Shown here piece by piece: positions 8,740 to 17,083 of a stretch of 64,000 nt of DNA. The notes beneath the pieces were generated by a model that did not search any database, had not been told where the DNA came from, and saw only the letters and a list, made by a program, of their open reading frames with translations. Origin of the DNA: Bdellovibrionales bacterium GWA1_52_35 (GTDB lineage Bacteria; Bdellovibrionota; UBA1018). How positions within the stretch are numbered: the first letter of the stretch is position 1; the number at the start of each line of letters is the position of its first letter. The DNA lies in contig MEPO01000034.1 in NCBI GenBank assembly GCA_001769805.1, forward strand, positions 152,442 through 216,441. Direction: 5' to 3'. The position numbers and the translations under genes are program-made.

Positions 8740-9333
8740 ATGAGACATAGTGTAGACGGTCGTAAATTTGGCCGTAATACTTCGCACCGCATGGCCATGT
8801 TTCGCAATATGGCCAATTCGGTGATTGAAAAAGAACAGATCGTTACCACCGTCCAAAAGGCGAAAGAAACTCGCCGGGTTGTGGATCGCCTGATCACGCT
8901 GGGTAAGAAAGGTACAGCGGCAGCACGCCGTTTGGCTTTCGATCGTACACGCGATGATGATGTTGTGAAGAAACTCTTCACGACTCTTGCTGAGCGTTAC
9001 AAAGAGCGTAATGGTGGTTACACCCGCGTTTTGAAGGTCGCTGATCGTCGCTGGGGCGATGCTGCTGAAATGGCAGTGCTCGAACTGGTCGATCATCCGG
9101 AATTGGATCGGAAGCGTAAACCGAAGGCGAAGGCCGAAGGTAAAGACGCTGAAGGCAAAGAAGTTCAAGCAGCAGGGGTGAAGGATCCCTTCAACCGTTT
9201 CCGCAAGATCTTCAAAGACAAGTCCAAGGTCGGTCCGGCAGCTGGCAAGGCCTCAAAGGCTTCCAAAAGTGGCGCGGCTCGTAAGACCCCGTCAGCAGGT
9301 GGCGGCGGGAGCAAAGCAGGCGGCAGCAGCTGA
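8740..9333 (+). CDS. rplQ: 50S ribosomal protein L17 with long low-complexity tail
   Basis: The first 120 residues are a standard L17, opening [17 protein letters not shown] and containing [27 protein letters not shown]. The remaining 75 or so residues are not part of the family core: a lysine/glutamate stretch, then a [16 protein letters not shown] segment and a tail made mostly of G, S, A and K. Typical L17 is 115-130 residues, so this form is about 60% longer. It is the last gene of the operon and ends 24 bases before a strong terminator. Confidence 0.96.
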   Translation: MRHSVDGRKFGRNTSHRMAMFRNMANSVIEKEQIVTTVQKAKETRRVVDRLITLGKKGTAAARRLAFDRTRDDDVVKKLFTTLAERYKERNGGYTRVLKVADRRWGDAAEMAVLELVDHPELDRKRKPKAKAEGKDAEGKEVQAAGVKDPFNRFRKIFKDKSKVGPAAGKASKASKSGAARKTPSAGGGGSKAGGSS

Positions 9334-9357
9334 TCTGATCCCGTATTCAAGAATTTC

Positions 9358-9400
9358 AAAGGGCGATAGAAACACCGTTTCTATCGCCCTTTGATTTTTC
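9358..9400 (+). terminator. Rho-independent terminator of the ribosomal operon
   Basis: A perfect 15-base-pair stem, left arm 9358-9372 and right arm 9378-9392, encloses the five-base loop CACCG and is followed by GATTTTTC. It lies 24 bases after the rplQ stop. From the other strand the same stem stands about 30 bases after the anti-sigma gene but lacks a good U-run, so it is mainly a + strand terminator. Confidence 0.92.
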
Positions 9401-9423
9401 CTTTGTTGCTTTTGCTCAGTCGC

Positions 9424-10335
9424 TTAAATCTGCGAAAGCCAGATCACGATGCGGGTTTTTCCTGCTGGAAGCGACTTGCGGGACTTGTTGCGATACCAGG
9501 CGAATGTTTCAAGGCTGCCTGCTTTAGTGAGCCCCTCAGGCGCCTTGGCGGAGATTTTCTGCAGCTGGCGTTTGATACTTGAGATAGCTGAAATGGGTAC
9601 CAAGAGATCGAACTGGATACCGCCTGGAGCTTCGATGCCGCCTAGTCCAGGAGTGTCCCTGGAGATCTTGAGTTCAGAGAGTATCTGAACAATTCGATTG
9701 CGGATTTCTTTCGGGGAGTCGGTTTTGAGAATAAAGCGCCATATTTCCGAATTCCCAACACTGATGTCCTGGGCTGAGTCTTGTGGTTCGGCTATCTCTG
9801 ATTCCCCATCGTACTCTGCGTTTCCGCCGTCGACTTCCTCTTCTATCCCAGCCGAGTCGGAGTTCCCTGTTTTGCCTTTGGTCAAAACCGGGAGATCGCC
9901 TGCTGATAACCCGTCTGGCGCGCTTTCACTGAAAGTATCACTGAATTCCGTTACGTTTCTTTCTATCTGTCGTTCGTAAAACATGCGGAGCCTGGGGCCG
10001 GCGGAAATACTGAGGAGCACGAGAAATACAATTCCGGTGCCCTCGAGGGTGGTGCGGATATACCACGGAAGAGTTCGCCAGCGTTTTCGGAGTCGTTGGA
10101 CACGCGTTCGCCGTAAATCCCGGGAATCCATCAAAAGCTCATGGTTTTTCTTTTCCTGCGGGACGGCGATTCTGGGGGAAGTGGCGATTGAAGATAGAAT
10201 GATCCGGAAATGCTTGAGCTCTTCGCTGCAGGGTTCACATTCAACGAGGTGGGTCTCGATCTGCTTCTTGTCTTCAGGTTTCAAAGTCCCATCCAGAATA
10301 TCGGAGGTATGATTACGGATTTGAAAGCAGTTCAT
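9424..10335 (-). CDS. Membrane-bound zinc anti-sigma factor
   Basis: Probably holds the ECF sigma factor encoded just upstream at the inner membrane. Near the N-terminus is the zinc anti-sigma signature C-x25-H-x3-C-x2-C (ending HLVECEPC). A single membrane helix (about residues 99-113, TGIVFLVLLSISAG) divides it from an acidic linker and a folded C-terminal region of about 85 residues, presumably periplasmic. I choose ATG 10335: it overlaps the sigma stop as ATGA and has GGAG six bases upstream; an ATG six codons earlier is in frame. The product is 303 residues. The sensed signal is unknown. Confidence 0.85.
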   Translation of the reverse strand: MNCFQIRNHTSDILDGTLKPEDKKQIETHLVECEPCSEELKHFRIILSSIATSPRIAVPQEKKNHELLMDSRDLRRTRVQRLRKRWRTLPWYIRTTLEGTGIVFLVLLSISAGPRLRMFYERQIERNVTEFSDTFSESAPDGLSAGDLPVLTKGKTGNSDSAGIEEEVDGGNAEYDGESEIAEPQDSAQDISVGNSEIWRFILKTDSPKEIRNRIVQILSELKISRDTPGLGGIEAPGGIQFDLLVPISAISSIKRQLQKISAKAPEGLTKAGSLETFAWYRNKSRKSLPAGKTRIVIWLSQI

Positions 10336-10805
10336 TTGTTGCTCCAGATCCATTTTTCAAGTGATCGCAAAGCACGATCACGGCGGGATTTCAGGGATTC
10401 CTCGGACAAGTTGAAAGTGGAGGCGATTTCAGAAAAAGGTAAGCCATATTTCTCCCTCATCAGCAGGAGCAAGCGGTCTTCAGGTTGGAGTCGCTGAAAA
10501 AAAGCGGAAAAATGCTTCAAGCGGCTCGCAGATGAGGCAAGGGCATCCATTTCGATTTGGTTTGAGCAGGAGAGTTGGGTATCGAGTTTTTCGTGAACGC
10601 TTAGAATGTGCTGGCAGGCAATCTGAAATACCCAGGAGCGCTCATGGATTTGAAATCGATCGGAGGTTTTGGTTTTTTGGAGAGTTTTTAAAATAGAATC
10701 AAAAACCTGCTGTGACTGTTGCAGGTCGTTAAGGGTGGACTGACAAAGGTCAAAAATCAGATCCTGATAAATTTGGAACGGCGAAGGTCCTTTTTGTACA
10801 CTCAA
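10332..10805 (-). CDS. ECF-family RNA polymerase sigma factor
   Basis: A 157-residue sigma-70-family protein of the extracytoplasmic group. Region 2 covers about residues 10-75 (LIFDLCQSTLNDLQQSQQVF), though its AeD core is weak. Region 4 covers about 98-155, with the helix-turn-helix GLPFSEIASTFNLSEESLKS. Start is TTG 10805 with AAGGAG 11 bases upstream; no closer ATG exists. The stop overlaps the anti-sigma start (ATGA), the usual pairing. Such genes often regulate themselves, but I found no clear promoter here. Confidence 0.85.
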   Translation of the reverse strand: MSVQKGPSPFQIYQDLIFDLCQSTLNDLQQSQQVFDSILKTLQKTKTSDRFQIHERSWVFQIACQHILSVHEKLDTQLSCSNQIEMDALASSASRLKHFSAFFQRLQPEDRLLLLMREKYGLPFSEIASTFNLSEESLKSRRDRALRSLEKWIWSNK

Positions 10806-10829
10806 GATGACTGGGGCTCCTTACTCGGT

Positions 10830-11423
10830 CTATTTCTCTTCTGGATCGACGTGTTGTACGCTTAGATAAAGCTTCCACCGTTCGGGAGTTTTGGCTAGCC
10901 CGAATTGCAGATTTATAGAAGGAAGCCAGTTGGGCTGCTGTGGTTTGCGGATCAGCTGTATTCCTGCTTGCGCGGGTGTTCGTCCACCTTTGCGCTGATT
11001 GCATTGCTTGCAGGCAGTTACGATATTTTGCCAGGACTTTTGCCCGCCCTGCACAACCGGGATGACGTGATCCAATGTCAACTGTGTCTTGCTGAACTTG
11101 CCTCCGCAGTACTGGCAGATATGGTGATCGCGTAAAAAAATGTTGGCACGTGAGAAGCGAACCAGCTGTCGTTTCTTTTTCAGGGGGACATAGTGCAAAA
11201 GGCGAAGGACGGCAGGGACTTTGATGCTGACGCGCACGGAGCGGACTTCCTGCTCCGACTCCTCAATTACTTCCACTTTTCCTTGAAACAGCAGTTGGAT
11301 AGCTCTTTGCCAGGTCACTATCAGGAGAGGCTCGAATGAGGCATTCAGCACAAGGGCGTGGCCCATAAACCTATTATAAGGCTTGAGATCATGAACCTGC
11401 AACTTTTGCTGAAATGCCACCAT
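10830..11423 (-). CDS. HNH endonuclease family protein
   Basis: A 197-residue protein with a C-terminal HNH fold: zinc cysteines C103, C106, C138 and C141, catalytic DH at 118-119 and N133. The N-terminal half contains VLNASFEPL and HYVP, which I recall from a family of chromosomal HNH proteins common in delta-proteobacteria and their relatives, of uncertain role. It lies 24 bases before the ECF sigma gene on the same strand, so it may share that transcript. A second methionine at residue 20 is an alternative start. Its presence near sigma genes does not by itself imply a regulatory link. Confidence 0.8.
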   Translation of the reverse strand: MVAFQQKLQVHDLKPYNRFMGHALVLNASFEPLLIVTWQRAIQLLFQGKVEVIEESEQEVRSVRVSIKVPAVLRLLHYVPLKKKRQLVRFSRANIFLRDHHICQYCGGKFSKTQLTLDHVIPVVQGGQKSWQNIVTACKQCNQRKGGRTPAQAGIQLIRKPQQPNWLPSINLQFGLAKTPERWKLYLSVQHVDPEEK

Positions 11424-11540
11424 TCTAAGCCTGCTGTTTGCTTGAGTTAAATCGCAGCGTTTGGGCTCGTTATGGTCTGCAATGGCTTCAAATTTAAAAA
11501 GGATACAGACGGAAAAACTGAGCTATGATAAGGGCTTAGG

Positions 11541-12074
11541 ATGCCTATGCGGATTAATCAAAAAATACAATGTATTATAGCCGGTTTGCTCATATCGCTT
11601 TTGCCAGCTTGTGACTCAAAGCCACCCAGCAGCACCCTGCCTACCCGTTCAGCCCCTGCTTTTGAGCTCAAGGATGCCATGGGCAAGGTTTATTCCCTGC
11701 AAGACATCAAAGAACCTGTAATCATTGTTCACTTCTGGGCGAGCTGGTGTCCTCCGTGTATTGAGGAAATTCCACGTTGGATTGCTGCAGCCCCGGCTTT
11801 GAAGAACGTACCCGTGAAGCTCGTTGCAATCAGCGTGGATGAGTCCTGGGAGAAGGCCCTCAAAGTTTTTCCAGTTTCGAAACTTGCGCCCAATATGCTG
11901 CTCCTTCTGGATCCCAAGAGTGAAGTGGCGGGAAAATATGGCACGCACCAATTCCCGGAAAGTTATCTTCTGAACCGCGAACGGAAAATTGTCGACAAAT
12001 GGATCGGATCTCAGGATTGGACCGGTTCGATGGTACGGTTTGGGATTGCCAAAAGCCTCGCAAATCCTCAGTGA
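11541..12074 (+). CDS. TlpA/ResA-like thioredoxin-fold lipoprotein
   Basis: Probably a membrane-anchored disulfide reductase outside the cytoplasm. It has a type II signal with the lipobox LPAC (C24), and the redox site WASWCPPC (C70, C73) in a standard TlpA setting. Later VAISVDESWEKAL and GTHQFPESYLL, with the cis-proline of the fold, fit the family. Length is 177 residues. Start is ATG 11541 (a second ATG is two codons on). The last seven bases overlap the end of thiI on the other strand. Its redox partner is not evident in the neighbourhood. Confidence 0.85.
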   Translation: MPMRINQKIQCIIAGLLISLLPACDSKPPSSTLPTRSAPAFELKDAMGKVYSLQDIKEPVIIVHFWASWCPPCIEEIPRWIAAAPALKNVPVKLVAISVDESWEKALKVFPVSKLAPNMLLLLDPKSEVAGKYGTHQFPESYLLNRERKIVDKWIGSQDWTGSMVRFGIAKSLANPQ

Positions 12075-13282
12075 GTTGGACGGATTCCGATCGTGTCCAG
12101 GGCTTCCAGCACGAGCTCTGAAACGGATAAGCGTTCTTCCTGTTCTTCAGCGAGTCCGGGGGTGCAACGGGTTGAGGGATGTCTGTCTGCGAAAAGCGTG
12201 CAGCAGTCGGCGGCTGGTCGGATCGAGGTTTCATAAGTGCCCCAGCGCTGGGCTTCAGCAATGATTTCTTCCTTATCCTGGCAGGTGAGAGGACGAAGAA
12301 TAGGGATCTTGGCCACACTGTTGATCGTGGTGAGATTATCCAAAGTCTGACTTGCGACCTGGCCTATGCTTTCGCCGGTAACCAATGCGCTTGCCCCGAT
12401 TTTTTTGGCTAATTGCTCGGCGATCCGGACCATCATGCGGCGATAAATGATCGTGCGTATTTTGGGGTTTGTGACCAAAGCGATCTTTTCCTGAATTTTG
12501 CCGAAGGGCACAACATGGAGGGGCAGCGGTTCTGGCTGATATTGATTCACAAGCCGTACAAGATCTTCCACTTTGGCCAGGGATTCCTCTCCCACAAACG
12601 GCGTGCCGTAAAAGTGAATGAAACCCACAGCGCACCCTCTTCGCAGGCTGCGAATCGCAGCTACGGGCGAATCCAGGCCCCCAGACATGAGTGCGAGAAC
12701 GAGGCCATTGGTTCCCGAGGGGAGCCCGCCGGCCCCTTTGTATTTTTTGACCCAGAGGAACGAGTGGTGAAAGCGGATTTCGACACCGAGGGTGAATTCC
12801 GGGTGGTCGAGATTAACTTCAAGTGCGGGGTGGGCATCTTTGATTGCGCCACCGATGAAGTGGTCGAGTTGCATGGATTTTTCGGGCAGTGCTTTGTCGC
12901 TCCTTCGTGTCTCGACCCGGAAGCTTTTGGGTAAACCGTTTTTTGCCACATAATCTGCAAATTCTTCCAGTGCCGCTTTGAGCAGCTCCTGCTTATCTGT
13001 CTTCACGATCCGGATCGGGCTGATTCCAGTGAGTCCAAAGACACGGGAAAGTGCCGTATTGACCGTGGTACTCCAGGGCTCGTAAACGATGATACGACCG
13101 TGTTCCTTGGCAATTCTGAAATAAGGCGACGGCCTTTCGGGACTGCTGAGTGCGCGGGCAAGGAGTTTCCGGGTATTTTGGATCAGGCGTTCCTCAAACC
13201 AGCCGCGGTTATCTCCCTTCAGGGCGACCTCATGGTAGCGAAGCATGATGGCGCGGTCTTGAGCAGGATGGGGTTCGGTCAT
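12068..13282 (-). CDS. thiI: tRNA 4-thiouridine synthase ThiI, without rhodanese domain
   Basis: It activates U8 of tRNA with ATP and inserts sulfur. The order is an N-terminal ferredoxin-like part (RYHEVALKGDNR), a THUMP domain (about residues 70-170), and the PP-loop ATPase with SGGLDS at 200-205 and GESIGQVASQT from 303. C360-C361 lie in ADCCTLFADRHPST, the usual position. At 404 residues it lacks the C-terminal rhodanese domain of E. coli ThiI, as in Bacillus, where sulfur comes straight from a cysteine desulfurase. The upstream gene, overlapping as ATGA, is exactly such an enzyme. Confidence 0.93.
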   Translation of the reverse strand: MTEPHPAQDRAIMLRYHEVALKGDNRGWFEERLIQNTRKLLARALSSPERPSPYFRIAKEHGRIIVYEPWSTTVNTALSRVFGLTGISPIRIVKTDKQELLKAALEEFADYVAKNGLPKSFRVETRRSDKALPEKSMQLDHFIGGAIKDAHPALEVNLDHPEFTLGVEIRFHHSFLWVKKYKGAGGLPSGTNGLVLALMSGGLDSPVAAIRSLRRGCAVGFIHFYGTPFVGEESLAKVEDLVRLVNQYQPEPLPLHVVPFGKIQEKIALVTNPKIRTIIYRRMMVRIAEQLAKKIGASALVTGESIGQVASQTLDNLTTINSVAKIPILRPLTCQDKEEIIAEAQRWGTYETSIRPAADCCTLFADRHPSTRCTPGLAEEQEERLSVSELVLEALDTIGIRPTH

Positions 13283-14532
13283 GAGTTCTGCCTTTTTTGA
13301 ATATTTCCGGAGAGCTGGTCAGATCTCAAAATCGAGTCTTCAATTGCTTGCGCCAGAGTATGGATGTCTTCACGGGAAGTCCTGTCTGAAAAGCTGACCC
13401 GGATTGCCGAGGTCTGAAGAGCGGCGGTGGCCCCCAGAGCAACGAGAACGGGTTCCAGTTGGGTTTTGCCGGCGCTGCAAGCAGAACCTGTGGAGACCAG
13501 ACAGTTCCGCTCCTCGAGCAGTCTTGCGAGCGGACCGGCCTGGATTCCGGGGAAACTGATGTTGACGATATGCGGAACAGCGAGAGCTGGTGAGTTCCAG
13601 TGAATACGTGAATTCCTGGTTTTTTGCAGGAGCCCACGGGCGAGCAGTTGTGCCTGGAATTCCTGGCGCAGGGCAATTGTGTGCTGGGTGTAACGCGAGC
13701 GTTTTGCCAAAGTCATCTGGGCTGCAGCATGAAACCCTGCAATCAGTCCTGCATTTTGGGTTCCCGAGCGCAAACCGGCCTCCTGCCCACCGCCCCAGAT
13801 CAAAGGACGCAGGGTCTTGACCAGCTTCCTGTTCAGCAGGATCAATGCGCCCACCCCTTTGGGACCTTCGATTTTGTGCGAGGAAATGGAAACCATATCC
13901 ACAGCCGAGCCAGAATGTGGCAGCTCCACGCGTCCGAAGGCTTGAATTGCATCCGTGTGAAAATACGACAAAGGAGCCTGGCTTTTTACTTTCTGGGCTA
14001 AAGACTCAATTGGGTAGAGGGTTCCCAGGATGTTGTTTACCAGATGAATGCTGACGAGCTGAACATCCGGGCCGAGAAGCGCGTTGAATCGCATTTCATC
14101 AATCTGGCCTTCCGGCGTTACGGCGATCGGATTTGGATCAAATCCGAAATCTCTCAAGGAACTCGCCGTCTTGCTCACAGCTGAATGTTCAATTGCCGAA
14201 TAAAGGATTTTTCCGAGCGGGCGAGGCGATTGCTGCGGGATGGATTCTGAGTTCTTCATGGCCGTACTCAGACGAGTCAGCGCCGGCCCATAAATAGCGA
14301 GGTTATCGGCTTCGGTGCCGCTGCCTGTGAATACTATTTGTTCAGGTTCGACCCCGAACGACTCGGCGAAAAACCGGCGGGCCTCGCGAATGACTGTTGC
14401 TGCCTTTTGTCCATACGCATGGGCAGAAGAAGGATGACCGAAGAACTCTGCCGAAAAAGGAGCCATTCGAAAAATTGCTTCTTCACAACAAGGAGTTGTG
14501 GCTGCGTAGTCAAAGTAAAGCGGGTGGGCCAT
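13279..14532 (-). CDS. Cysteine desulfurase (NifS/IscS family), likely ThiI partner
   Basis: A PLP enzyme that moves sulfur from cysteine to its own active cysteine. PLP is held by K220 in SISSHKIEGPKG; H116 in IEHSAVS stacks on the ring; the active cysteine is C352 in STGSACSAGK. Length of 417 residues is in range. Its stop overlaps the thiI start by four bases, so its main client is probably ThiI, replacing the missing rhodanese domain. No IscU, SufU or other Fe-S scaffold lies nearby. NifZ of the Bacillus NifZ-ThiI pair is the nearest functional analogy. Confidence 0.92.
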   Translation of the reverse strand: MAHPLYFDYAATTPCCEEAIFRMAPFSAEFFGHPSSAHAYGQKAATVIREARRFFAESFGVEPEQIVFTGSGTEADNLAIYGPALTRLSTAMKNSESIPQQSPRPLGKILYSAIEHSAVSKTASSLRDFGFDPNPIAVTPEGQIDEMRFNALLGPDVQLVSIHLVNNILGTLYPIESLAQKVKSQAPLSYFHTDAIQAFGRVELPHSGSAVDMVSISSHKIEGPKGVGALILLNRKLVKTLRPLIWGGGQEAGLRSGTQNAGLIAGFHAAAQMTLAKRSRYTQHTIALRQEFQAQLLARGLLQKTRNSRIHWNSPALAVPHIVNISFPGIQAGPLARLLEERNCLVSTGSACSAGKTQLEPVLVALGATAALQTSAIRVSFSDRTSREDIHTLAQAIEDSILRSDQLSGNIQKRQNS

Positions 14533-14565
14533 GGTCTTAACAATTCCGGGTTGGGGTAACCTTGT

Positions 14566-14590
14566 GACCTGCCTAGAAAAACGACAGGTC
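14566..14590. repeat. Inverted repeat between two divergent genes
   Basis: GACCTG at 14566-14571 is repeated as CAGGTC at 14585-14590 with 13 bases between. It sits in the 129-base gap between the divergent cysteine desulfurase and sigma-54 regulator genes. It could be an operator half-site pair or a short hairpin. There is no following T-run, so it is not a terminator. Confidence 0.35.
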
Positions 14591-14661
14591 TGACCAGAAA
14601 ATAGATCTACTGTTCAATAATTGTCCAGATTAATCCGATATGAGGTTGGGAGAACATTCAT

Positions 14662-16242
14662 ATGATTAATTGGGAAGAGCTGAAACACATCCATGTCATC
14701 CGGAAACTGGAAGAGATCCTGGGCCAGTGGTTCCATACGGATATTTTCTATGTGGACGACCGTGGGCAGGTTCGGAACTATGATCCAACCGATCGGCAGC
14801 GCGAGTTTCGGAATCCCTTATGCGCCCACCTTCTCCCCAAAGATAAAGGACGCGAGCTGATCATGAAGGCGGTGACCGAAGCGAACGAGCTTGCTTACAA
14901 AAGCGACCAGGCGCATCTGACCATGAGCGGTCCGCTTGGTATCGAACAATTTGTAATTTCCCGGATCACAATTGACCAGGACTATCTCGGAAGTGTTTTT
15001 GCTTATTCCTATATTGATAATCCGATCACTCCTGAGGATCGTGAAAAAGCCCGTGCCGCCATTGAGCTTCTTGGAATGGATGGAGAAATTTTTGAACAGG
15101 CCCTTTCCCGCCTCAAAGCGCTCAATCCAGCTGAGAAAAAATATTTTTACGAACTCGTTGATCTGGTCGCACAGGAGATCGTGGCATTCCATACGGAAAT
15201 TTCAAAGCGTGAGGAGCGAATCAGTGCTTTGAACAATCAGTTGGGCAGTCGTTACAGTTATGGTTCGATGATTGGCAAATCCAAGCCGATGCAGGACCTC
15301 TACAGCATGCTTGATAAAATCAAGAACTCGGAGGCCACGGTTCTCGTTCAGGGTGAGAATGGTACCGGTAAAGAGCTGATCGCCCGTGCGATTCACTACA
15401 ATTCACCTCGTCAAAACTCTCAATTCGTCACGGTGAACTGTTCCGCGTTCAATGAAAATCTGCTCGATAGTGAATTGTTCGGACACGTGAAGGGATCCTT
15501 CACCGGTGCAATCAAGGACAAAAAAGGCTTATTTGAATCCGCAGACAAAGGCACGCTGTTCCTGGACGAAATCGGAGATATGTCGCCCACGATGCAGGTG
15601 AAGCTCCTTCGTGTTCTTCAGGAAGGCACGCTCACTCCTGTGGGCGGAACGGAACAGCGCAAGGTGGATGTTCGTCTGATCGCGGCCACCAACAAAGATC
15701 TCAAAGAGATGATCGAGCTCGGTACGTTCCGGGAAGATCTTTATTATCGTATTAATGTCATCAATCTCGTGGTGCCGCCGCTTCGGGACCGCAAAGAGGA
15801 TATTCCGATTCTCGTTGATCATTTCCTTAATCGTGACTGCAAGGAAAAAAATCTTCCGGTTAAGAACTTCGCGAAACGCGCAATGGAAAAGATTTTTGAT
15901 TATCCGTGGCCCGGCAACATCCGCGAGCTCGAAAACGAAGTGGAGCGCGTCGTGGTGCTCTCGGGCGATGAATTGAGGATTTCCATCGACGTGCTCTCGC
16001 AACGGATCCGCGATTTTGGCGAACAGTCAAAGGTCCAGGGTGTTCGGGTTGCAGGAAAGTTGAAGGATGCCTTGGAGGAGCTTGAGCGAACCATGATTCG
16101 GGAAGGCTTGCGCCGCACTAACTGGAACAAAAGTCGGCTGGCAAAAGAGCTCGGTATTTCACGGGCGGGCCTGATCATGAAGGTCGAGAAGTATGGACTC
16201 GATAAGCGGAAGATCGCGCGAGCCGCTGGCGAAGCGGCTTAA
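14662..16242 (+). CDS. Sigma-54-dependent transcriptional activator
   Basis: A 526-residue enhancer-binding protein. The first ~180 residues form a sensor that resembles GAF/PocR-like ligand domains (VDDRGQVRNYD, then a GPLGIEQFVISRI stretch); it is not a response-regulator receiver. The AAA+ core has Walker A GENGTGKE (231-238), the sigma-54 contact loop GSFTGA (278-283, instead of the usual GAFTGA), and Walker B TLFLDEIGDM. A Fis-type helix-turn-helix (LAKELGISRAGLIMKVEKYG) ends the protein. Target genes are unknown. It is divergent from the desulfurase gene and overlaps the next gene by four bases, tail to tail. Confidence 0.92.
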   Translation: MINWEELKHIHVIRKLEEILGQWFHTDIFYVDDRGQVRNYDPTDRQREFRNPLCAHLLPKDKGRELIMKAVTEANELAYKSDQAHLTMSGPLGIEQFVISRITIDQDYLGSVFAYSYIDNPITPEDREKARAAIELLGMDGEIFEQALSRLKALNPAEKKYFYELVDLVAQEIVAFHTEISKREERISALNNQLGSRYSYGSMIGKSKPMQDLYSMLDKIKNSEATVLVQGENGTGKELIARAIHYNSPRQNSQFVTVNCSAFNENLLDSELFGHVKGSFTGAIKDKKGLFESADKGTLFLDEIGDMSPTMQVKLLRVLQEGTLTPVGGTEQRKVDVRLIAATNKDLKEMIELGTFREDLYYRINVINLVVPPLRDRKEDIPILVDHFLNRDCKEKNLPVKNFAKRAMEKIFDYPWPGNIRELENEVERVVVLSGDELRISIDVLSQRIRDFGEQSKVQGVRVAGKLKDALEELERTMIREGLRRTNWNKSRLAKELGISRAGLIMKVEKYGLDKRKIARAAGEAA

Positions 16243-16931
16243 TTCCTGAGTTCAACGCCGAAGGGATAGCGCCAGCCGTGGAATTCATTTGAGGTGTCTC
16301 GCCCGTCGCTTGAACTGCTGGATCTGGAAAAGCCAAAGTAGACCCGCATGAGCACGGTGAGTTCCCCCGTGGGCTTCGGTGACAGAACTCCATCAGTCGT
16401 GATGAATTGCGCGGCAGCAGCCAGGCCCAGCGAAAACTGCGGAGTGACAGGCCAGAGAAATCCGCCTTCGCCCAGGAAGGCTCGCGAACCTGGTGCTCCT
16501 GAAAAAGCATCCAGACCGGGCATTGGTCCTACGCGTCGCCAGACGAACGGTGCGAAACCTGCGCCCACAAAGATTCGGCTGAGCTGTAGTCGGGCGATCA
16601 GATACGGGGCCTGAATCGCATAGTATTCCATTGAATTCACCGAGCCCGTCACCGTCCGGTGCTGTAGTCCGATTTGGGCTTCAGCAGGAATCGCTCCTCC
16701 GCTGAAGCTGTAGCCAAATGAACCATTCAGGGAAAATCCGCGATCCAGGATAGATGGTGTTCCGGTAAAGAACGGTTCGCTGTTGCGAATTTGGGCGAAG
16801 CCCCCCTGAAACTCATAATAGAATGCCGAAGCATGGACCGGGTATTCGGAAGCAAGCAGTGCCAGAATAAGGCCCGATAAAAGACCTAAGCCAGGACCTA
16901 AGGTGTTCAGAGGGCGTACGAGCCTGTTCAT
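16239..16931 (-). CDS. Putative outer-membrane beta-barrel protein
   Basis: I do not recognise a family. After ATG 16931 there is a signal peptide ending about PVHASA, then about 200 residues of alternating hydrophobic and polar strands rich in G, F, Y and A, such as FGYSFSGG and LIARLQLSRIFVGAGFAPFV. The pattern suggests an 8- to 10-strand barrel, but it does not end in the usual aromatic residue. An in-frame TTG at 16967 would lengthen it by 12 residues; the stretch between includes a run of seven G on the + strand (16951-16957). Divergent from the next gene. Confidence 0.55.
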   Translation of the reverse strand: MNRLVRPLNTLGPGLGLLSGLILALLASEYPVHASAFYYEFQGGFAQIRNSEPFFTGTPSILDRGFSLNGSFGYSFSGGAIPAEAQIGLQHRTVTGSVNSMEYYAIQAPYLIARLQLSRIFVGAGFAPFVWRRVGPMPGLDAFSGAPGSRAFLGEGGFLWPVTPQFSLGLAAAAQFITTDGVLSPKPTGELTVLMRVYFGFSRSSSSSDGRDTSNEFHGWRYPFGVELRN

Positions 16932-17083
16932 GAGGAGATGGTACCGCGCAGGGGGGGCGAGGTGCAAACTGCGCTTTTAGTAATAATTCTAATCCAGATC
17001 AAAACCCCTTTAACACCGCAAGATTAGGGGAGGGCGCGAGTTAGGTTGCGGAAATTGACGCGGTGCGATAAGCCTTTGAGGCG

